Both the position numbers and the translations under genes were made by a program. From JBDGSM01 sp042217615 (lineage in GTDB: Archaea; Nanohalarchaeota; Nanosalinia; Nanosalinales; Nanosalinaceae), in assembly GCA_042217615.1 (NCBI GenBank), contig JBDGSI010000028.1, forward strand, positions 1 through 10,136: 10,136 bases of DNA. Reading direction: 5' to 3'. Position 1 is the first letter of the stretch. Every line of letters begins with the position of its first letter. Shown in pieces: positions 6,108 through 10,136 of the stretch. Under the pieces are notes generated by a model. It did not search any database. It was not told the origin of the DNA and worked only from the letters and a program-made list of their open reading frames with translations.

Positions 6108-6446
6108 ATGGAAGAACTCAGTCCAAACCACGGAGATTCATTTGGTAGAACTATAATAGCAGCTCTTGAAGAAGCTGGGGCTGCAATCCTTAAGACTCTT
6201 GATCAAGCATATGGAGATATTCTTGGCCCAGATTCCCGGAATAAAATGATCTCACAAAGAGATTACGGTGTTCCTGAAAATCCTTCTATAGCTGATCTGG
6301 ATCTAGATTACGGTGTTCCTGAAAATCCTTCTATAGCTGATCGGGACTACACGGATCAAGGCGATTGTGACAGCCCCTCTTTTGATCTAGGGGAAGTGCC
6401 TGTGAATGGAAAAGTACCTTCTAATAGAGAAATAAGGAGAAACTGA
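6108..6446 (+). CDS. Small acidic protein with an internal tandem repeat, unknown function
   Basis: This 112-residue protein is clearly acidic. A predicted amphipathic or hydrophobic helix (about residues 14-36, GRTIIAALEEAGAAILKTLD) is followed by two near-identical 15-residue units beginning DYGVPENPSIAD at about residues 52 and 67. The tail is polar and ends in IRRN. The start fits a leaderless promoter with its TATA centre 27 bases upstream. It has no signal peptide, membrane anchor or recognisable catalytic motif. The repeat units keep 38 identical bases, so the duplication is probably recent or maintained. The protein is likely cytoplasmic and its function is unknown. It converges on deoxyhypusine synthase, with a T-rich terminator in between. 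Confidence 0.6.
   Translation: MEELSPNHGDSFGRTIIAALEEAGAAILKTLDQAYGDILGPDSRNKMISQRDYGVPENPSIADLDLDYGVPENPSIADRDYTDQGDCDSPSFDLGEVPVNGKVPSNREIRRN
6260..6342 (+). repeat. In-frame direct repeat, 38 bases, period 45
   Basis: Bases 6260-6297 are repeated exactly at 6305-6342. The period of 45 bases is 15 codons and keeps the frame, producing two DYGVPENPSIAD units in the encoded protein. Confidence 0.9.
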
Positions 6447-6472
6447 TCCTATTTACTAACTTCTCTCCAAGA

Positions 6473-6496
6473 AAGGCCTTTTTACTTCCTTTTTCT
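6473..6496 (+). terminator. Palindrome plus T-rich terminator
   Basis: AAAGGCCTTT, a self-complementary sequence containing one AGGCCT element, runs directly into T-rich sequence (TTTTTAC then TTCCTTTTTC). It lies after the stop at 6446 and before the convergent stop at 6516. Confidence 0.4.
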
Positions 6497-6515
6497 AGTT
6501 GAAGATGTTGCTGTT

Positions 6516-7526
6516 CTAAGCATTATTCATCTTGAATGCTGCCGCGATGATCAATGGGAATACGAGCGTGGCTTCTGCCTCGACCTGTGTATAGTTGTTG
6601 ACTTCTTCCTTTATTTTTCCCCATGAAACCGCTTCTTTCGGAGGGGCGCCGGAAAGGCTGCCGTCTCCTTCCATTCCTGTGGAGATGTAGACTGCGTAGT
6701 CGGTTCCGCCGCGGAAAAGGTTGGACATGATGGCCTGGTGCTTTGGTACTCCGTCTCCGACCGCGATTATACCTGTTTTCTCCGCTTCCAGTGCTTCGTG
6801 GATCAGCTTGTCCCAGTCGTCCAGTATCTCGATGCCTATATCAGGATCTTCTTCCTGACGGTAGTAGAACATGTAGTCGCCGATCTCCGCGTCGATCAAC
6901 GCGGGGCAGAACACAGGAATGCCGTTTTCATAGCTCCAGTAGAGGAAGGAATCCTTTTCTTCCAGATCGTCGTCTTCTCCTATCTTTCTTCCAAGTTCTC
7001 GGGCGACTTCTGTTGGTTCCCGAATTTTTTTCTCGTCGAAGAAGTCGGGGAAGAACTCATCGTTCAGCCAGGATTCGAGCCAGACGTAGTTGTCGCTTTC
7101 CACGTAGATGTTTCCGAGCCGGTTGATGCCTTTCTCCCGCAGCTCTGCCTCGTCTGCCTCCCATTCGCCCATTTTGAACTCTGTCGCGGTCTTCATCGTA
7201 TCCTCGGTGTGGGATCCGGAGGTGGTGATCATCACATCGACCAACTCTTCACGGGCCAGGTAGGCAACTGCTTCCCGGAGGCCGGAGGAGACGATGTTTG
7301 AGGTGAAGGTCAGAAAGATCTTGGCATCGTTTTCCCGCATCTCCTGGATCAGGTCGATAGCTTCTTCCAGGTGCGTGGCCTGGAAACCGGTGGTGGCGTA
7401 CTTCTCCAGCATTTCTTCGAGGGAAAAGTCGCCGCGGAAATCGTATCCTTCGACTTTTTCCCCTTCAACTTTTTCGTCTGTACCTGGTATCACGTTTTCA
7501 CGTGTACCGGTTCCTTCATTGCTCAT
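6516..7526 (-). CDS. dys: Deoxyhypusine synthase
   Basis: This enzyme moves the aminobutyl group of spermidine onto a specific lysine of translation factor aIF5A, using NAD, as the first step of hypusine formation. The 336-residue protein shows NAD-site motifs TSNIVSSGLRE (75-84) and TTSGSHTED (101-109), GDGVPKH (257-263), and the signature SGAPPKEAVSWGKI (292-305). The likely catalytic lysine, equivalent to human Lys329, is K304. The length is typical. The N-terminus is strongly acidic with a small EKVEG duplication (about 18-27), as expected for a halophile. ATG 7526 lies about 27 bases downstream of a TATA-like CATAAAAC, so the gene is probably leaderless, although it follows two same-strand genes by only 26 bases. 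It contains no AGGCCT motif. Confidence 0.92.
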   Translation of the reverse strand: MSNEGTGTRENVIPGTDEKVEGEKVEGYDFRGDFSLEEMLEKYATTGFQATHLEEAIDLIQEMRENDAKIFLTFTSNIVSSGLREAVAYLAREELVDVMITTSGSHTEDTMKTATEFKMGEWEADEAELREKGINRLGNIYVESDNYVWLESWLNDEFFPDFFDEKKIREPTEVARELGRKIGEDDDLEEKDSFLYWSYENGIPVFCPALIDAEIGDYMFYYRQEEDPDIGIEILDDWDKLIHEALEAEKTGIIAVGDGVPKHQAIMSNLFRGGTDYAVYISTGMEGDGSLSGAPPKEAVSWGKIKEEVNNYTQVEAEATLVFPLIIAAAFKMNNA

Positions 7527-7549
7527 GGAAACAGTTTTTAGGAGACAAA

Positions 7550-7557
7550 GTTTTATG
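7550..7557 (-). promoter_or_regulatory. TATA-like box of deoxyhypusine synthase
   Basis: On the minus strand this reads CATAAAAC, centred 27-28 bases before ATG 7526 and overlapping the stop codon of the upstream gene. It suggests that dys has its own leaderless transcript in addition to any read-through. Confidence 0.4.
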
Positions 7558-8050
7558 GTAAATCCAGGTCAAGGTGAGAGGTTTTCCACAGGAAAACAGG
7601 TGCTGCGGCGAACATGCAGGCCGCACAGAAGGCCTGAAGCTGAGGACCTGTAAACACTCCGTACAGCGGCTTTATCTTCAACGGAGTGAAAGGCTGCATA
7701 GTCGGATGATGAAAAGCATCAATAAAAACGTGGAGAAATGTTCCTACAAAAGCTGCTGACAAGATTTTCTTATTCGAAAAACCCTGTGAAAACATCAGTT
7801 CTTCCAGGTAACCATCTATCCTAGGCCTTAATTTGATCATTACTGCTCCCAGAACCACAGCCATTAATACAGCACCGAGATAGGTGTGAACCCAGGCATG
7901 CCTTGGAGGAGGCCAGAAACCAAGGAACACCAGTCCAGCCCGCCAGTCAATCAAAACATTCGCAGCCACAAAAGTAGGGAAATCCAGGTACTTCCAAAGC
8001 AGAAGACCTAACAGAACTGCAGGCCCTAAATGAAAATGAGTGAACGGCAT
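7553..8050 (-). CDS. Putative membrane-bound metal-dependent hydrolase, YdjM/DUF457-like (copy 2)
   Basis: This 165-residue multi-helix membrane protein has polar residues placed as in the YdjM/DUF457-type putative hydrolases: FHLGP (His7), DFPTFVAAN and D35, then HxxxH (His51, His55), and HVFID (His107, Asp111) followed by His114-His115. Hydrophobic helices lie at about 9-20, 26-44, 56-72, 95-112 and 138-155. The family is usually described as inner-membrane putative hydrolase; its substrate is unknown, so function here is inferred from motif pattern only. ATG 8050 is preceded by GGAG nine bases upstream. GTG 8053 would add one residue. It is a tandem paralogue of the gene at 8088-8579, 37 bases upstream. 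Confidence 0.7.
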   Translation of the reverse strand: MPFTHFHLGPAVLLGLLLWKYLDFPTFVAANVLIDWRAGLVFLGFWPPPRHAWVHTYLGAVLMAVVLGAVMIKLRPRIDGYLEELMFSQGFSNKKILSAAFVGTFLHVFIDAFHHPTMQPFTPLKIKPLYGVFTGPQLQAFCAACMFAAAPVFLWKTSHLDLDLP

Positions 8051-8076
8051 CACCTAAAACTCCGTTTTTCACTTCT

Positions 8077-8084
8077 TTTTAATC
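8077..8084 (-). promoter_or_regulatory. Possible internal TATA box between the tandem hydrolase-like genes
   Basis: The minus strand reads TTAAAAAG, about 27-30 bases before the start at 8050. It could give the downstream copy its own transcript, but AT-rich spacers make such boxes common. Confidence 0.25.
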
Positions 8085-8087
8085 CAA

Positions 8088-8579
8088 CTACTTCAAAGGT
8101 TTTACTCTCCAGAAGTAGACAGGAACCGCTACCAGGAAACAAGCCATGCAGAAAAGATAAACAATGTTTTGAAGGCCAGGTACAGGTAGGAAACCGGTTT
8201 CAATTGGCCAGAAGGCCTGCATATCAGAGTAGATAATGCTATCAAGGAAAACGTGTATAAAGCCACCTAGAAAAGCAGCTGCAGAGATCTTACCTTTGCT
8301 TACTGTTTGAGGCCTGAAAAAAGCCTTCATTACCTCACTGAAAAACCGGTGTTCTCTCAGTAAAATCATTACGCCAGTTAAAAGGGAGGCAAGAACTGTG
8401 GCACCTAGAAAACTGTGAAAAAAGCTGTGCAGAGGCCCTCCTATCAATCCAAAAAATACTAATGTGGCTTTAAAATCAACCATCACATTGGCAGCCACAA
8501 AAGTAGGGAAATCCAGGTACCTGTACGCAACCAATCCGATCAGAAGCGCAGGCCCCAGATGAAAATAGGTGAACGGCAT
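8088..8579 (-). CDS. Putative membrane-bound metal-dependent hydrolase, YdjM/DUF457-like (copy 1)
   Basis: This 163-residue membrane protein starts MPFTYFHLGP, like its neighbour. It keeps the same polar set: His7, Asp23, Asn31, Asp35, His51 and His55 (HSFFHSFLGA) and HVFLD (His109, Asp113). About five hydrophobic helices are visible. GGAGGGA (8591-8597 on the minus strand) gives a ribosome-binding site 11 bases before ATG 8579. It is the first gene of a probable operon with its paralogue and possibly dys. A 30-base stretch encoding the YLDFPTFVAAN region is identical between the copies although the rest differs. It lacks the extra His pair found after HxxxD in the other copy. The enzyme role is a family-level guess. 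Confidence 0.7.
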   Translation of the reverse strand: MPFTYFHLGPALLIGLVAYRYLDFPTFVAANVMVDFKATLVFFGLIGGPLHSFFHSFLGATVLASLLTGVMILLREHRFFSEVMKAFFRPQTVSKGKISAAAFLGGFIHVFLDSIIYSDMQAFWPIETGFLPVPGLQNIVYLFCMACFLVAVPVYFWRVKPLK

Positions 8580-8646
8580 AACTACATCTTTCCCTCCAGC
8601 ATTGAAAAAACAAGATTTTTTGAGGTAAAGGCCTTCTGTTATGTGA

Positions 8647-8654
8647 TTTTAATA
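8647..8654. promoter_or_regulatory. AT box that could serve divergent transcripts
   Basis: TTTTAATA on the plus strand is TATTAAAA on the minus. On the minus strand it predicts a start near 8623 for the hydrolase-like operon, with a leader of about 44 bases holding GGAGGGA. On the plus strand its centre is about 27 bases before GTG 8678. Confidence 0.4.
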
Positions 8655-8677
8655 CCTTGTTTGACAAAATTTCTACT

Positions 8678-8800
8678 GTGGAACAAAAAACTTTTGGGCA
8701 TGAAAACCTAATGGATTTAGAAGGGTCAAGCCTTGAAAGGCCTTCTAACGAAGCTGCAGGAGAACTGAAAACATCAGAGGTTCTAGTCTACTGTGTTTGA
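8678..8800 (+). CDS. Candidate 40-residue leaderless ORF, uncertain
   Basis: The GTG 8678 frame runs to TGA 8798-8800 and encodes an acidic peptide beginning MEQKTFGHENLMDLEG. It sits exactly where a leaderless start would be expected for the AT box at 8647-8654 and ends 20 bases before the LamG gene. It has no recognisable domain or helix pattern. It may instead be part of the 5' leader of the LamG gene. Confidence 0.25.
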   Translation: MEQKTFGHENLMDLEGSSLERPSNEAAGELKTSEVLVYCV

Positions 8801-8819
8801 AGATGGTAGAAAGCTTTGT

Positions 8820-10136
8820 GTGGAAGAGGATTTCTTAAAGCTATCAGTTCTAGCTCTTTCTGCAATGGTTTTAGCAGGTATGGTATCAGCGATTCCGCCG
8901 ATTATAGTCAATGACCTCTCTGAATGGAACAACGGCGGCTTCACCCGTACCTCGGCGGACAGAAACGATAATTCTGGGGTTTTAGGCCTTGGATACTTGA
9001 ACGGGACTTCCAGCGACAGTTTGGTTGGTTTCTACAGGCTGGACAGGAATGTAGCGGAGAATGGTGGTACGGTACTGGATTACTCGGGTAACGGTTTGAA
9101 CGGGGAAACTAATTCAAGTCCTTCCACGGGGCGGGAAGGTGTTTTCTCCACGAATGCGTTCTCTTTCGCTGGAGGTACGGGTGAGGAAAGGGTTACGGTA
9201 CCTAACTCAGAGGCCTTGGAGCCTACACAGGAAATTACTGTTTCTTTATGGGTGAAGCGGAATGGTTCGCAAACGGATTACGCGAAACCGGTTTGGTATG
9301 GGCAGAACTCGCAGAGCCCTTGGGGGCCTTACGGCTTTGAGATGGAGGGCTCCAGCGATACCGATATTCACTGGCACATCGCCCTGGATGATGGTAACTA
9401 CTACAGGACCTCTCCGGTTACTTTGAATGATGGGGAGTGGCACCATCTTGTCGGAACTTTCAACGGCACTAACCAAAGCGTCTACCTTGACGGCCAGTTA
9501 ATGGATTCGCAGTCCGTTTCCGGCTCTATCGCGAACTACGACAACACTTACGGACTGGGCATAGGAGACCGTTACTCGGGAGGCCAGTCCTTCAGCGGAA
9601 ACGTTGACGAGGTCAGGATCTACAACCGGTCGCTTACTTCAAGTGAAATTAGAAATCTATACTTCCAGGGCGGCGATGGTTTTTTTGATGGCGTTTATGG
9701 TTCAAAAAGTTTTTATACATCTGATGTAGGAGATTTAGAAACTTATCACTATCCTAGGACGAAAATTAACGCTTCGATATCTTCTGATACGAGGTTGGGT
9801 GCTTCAATAACATCCCGGAGTAATTATCCTTATTCTGATACTCAAACCCTTGAACTTGAGGATGGCAATAATACATACGGCCTGGATTTAGATAAAGGCA
9901 ATCTTTCGGCGTCCTTTAGTTTAGAAGGTAACTCGACTAGTGAGAACAGGTCCTGGGAAGTGTTTGGAGTGGAGATAGATAGGATGGGCGTAGGATTGAA
10001 AGAACCGGCTGACGCAGCCACGAAGATTGCGCCTGTCAACTTCACTTACTTCCCTGAGTGCTCCGCAGGCTGTAGCTCCGCATCGCTTTACACGAACGTT
10101 ACCGAGGAGAATGTCACGAATGAGAGGGTCTACGAT
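8820..10136 (+). CDS. Secreted LamG-domain protein, 3'-truncated
   Basis: The frame stays open to the window edge, with 439 codons visible. A signal peptide (LKLSVLALSAMVLAGMVSA, likely cut near residue 24) leads into a concanavalin A-like LamG/Laminin_G_3 domain at about residues 68-282. Typical landmarks are LDYSGNGLNG (86-95), VSLWVKR, EWHHLVGTFNG (206-216), VYLDGQ (221-226) and GNVDEVRIYNRSLTSSEI (260-277). LamG domains bind glycans or proteins at cell surfaces, so adhesion is a reasonable inference. The visible part has many NxS/T sequons and two close cysteines near the end (CSAGCSS). The start is uncertain: GTG 8820 lacks a good ribosome-binding site and gives an unusual acidic n-region; GTG 8793 and an internal ATG 8865 are alternatives. 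Confidence 0.75.
   Translation, partial: MEEDFLKLSVLALSAMVLAGMVSAIPPIIVNDLSEWNNGGFTRTSADRNDNSGVLGLGYLNGTSSDSLVGFYRLDRNVAENGGTVLDYSGNGLNGETNSSPSTGREGVFSTNAFSFAGGTGEERVTVPNSEALEPTQEITVSLWVKRNGSQTDYAKPVWYGQNSQSPWGPYGFEMEGSSDTDIHWHIALDDGNYYRTSPVTLNDGEWHHLVGTFNGTNQSVYLDGQLMDSQSVSGSIANYDNTYGLGIGDRYSGGQSFSGNVDEVRIYNRSLTSSEIRNLYFQGGDGFFDGVYGSKSFYTSDVGDLETYHYPRTKINASISSDTRLGASITSRSNYPYSDTQTLELEDGNNTYGLDLDKGNLSASFSLEGNSTSENRSWEVFGVEIDRMGVGLKEPADAATKIAPVNFTYFPECSAGCSSASLYTNVTEENVTNERVYD

Noticed and set aside
6738..7301. Plus-strand frame of 187 codons antisense to deoxyhypusine synthase
   Set aside because: It is the mirror of a well-supported conserved gene; its composition is that of an antisense shadow and it has no promoter.
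1..10136. CRISPR array, insertion sequence or integrase-type mobile element
   Set aside because: There are no regularly spaced repeats with spacers, no transposase or recombinase gene and no terminal inverted repeats. The AGGCCT copies are irregularly spaced and too short.
1..10136. AGGCCT enrichment explained by StuI-like restriction
   Set aside because: Active restriction usually selects against its target sites; strong excess is the opposite pattern, although a solitary methyltransferase remains possible.

Overview
The window looks archaeal, most likely a halophilic DPANN lineage such as the Nanohaloarchaeota. Supporting this are a deoxyhypusine synthase gene, an S-layer protein of the archaeal S_layer_N/S_layer_C type, archaeal TATA boxes, several apparently leaderless start codons about 27 bases downstream of a TATA box, mixed use of GGAGG ribosome-binding sites, acidic proteins and moderate GC. 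The lineage is inferred from these features; no rRNA or other phylogenetic marker is present.

Layout. (1) Positions 1-921, plus strand: the end of one small three-helix membrane protein and two complete relatives, a tandem family of unknown function. (2) Positions 949-1656, minus strand: a seven-helix membrane protein of unknown family. (3) Positions 1657-2283: a long intergenic region with an AAACGGTT repeat cluster, a strong TATA box and a leader of about 270 bases. The leader contains a T7 tract and a sequence that fits an H-type pseudoknot. (4) Positions 2284-4512: the S-layer protein. (5) Positions 4611-5381 minus and 5515-6048 plus: a divergent pair, an atypical short-chain dehydrogenase-like protein and a putative winged-helix protein. 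(6) Positions 6108-6446: a small leaderless acidic protein with an internal duplication. (7) Positions 6516-8579, minus strand: deoxyhypusine synthase preceded by two tandem paralogous membrane proteins resembling the YdjM/DUF457 putative metal-dependent hydrolases. (8) Position 8820 to the end: a secreted LamG-domain protein that runs off the window, with a possible tiny ORF upstream.

The surface theme is strong: an S-layer protein, a secreted LamG protein rich in N-glycosylation sequons, and many small membrane proteins. Deoxyhypusine synthase is the one clear housekeeping gene; it modifies translation factor aIF5A.

The most striking signal is not a gene. The palindrome AGGCCT occurs 26 times in 10.1 kb, where about 2.5 are expected by chance. 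It occurs in all three codon phases and is denser between genes, yet it is absent from both the S-layer and deoxyhypusine synthase genes. It behaves like a highly iterated palindrome comparable in concept to cyanobacterial HIP1. The second most interesting signal is the structured S-layer leader.
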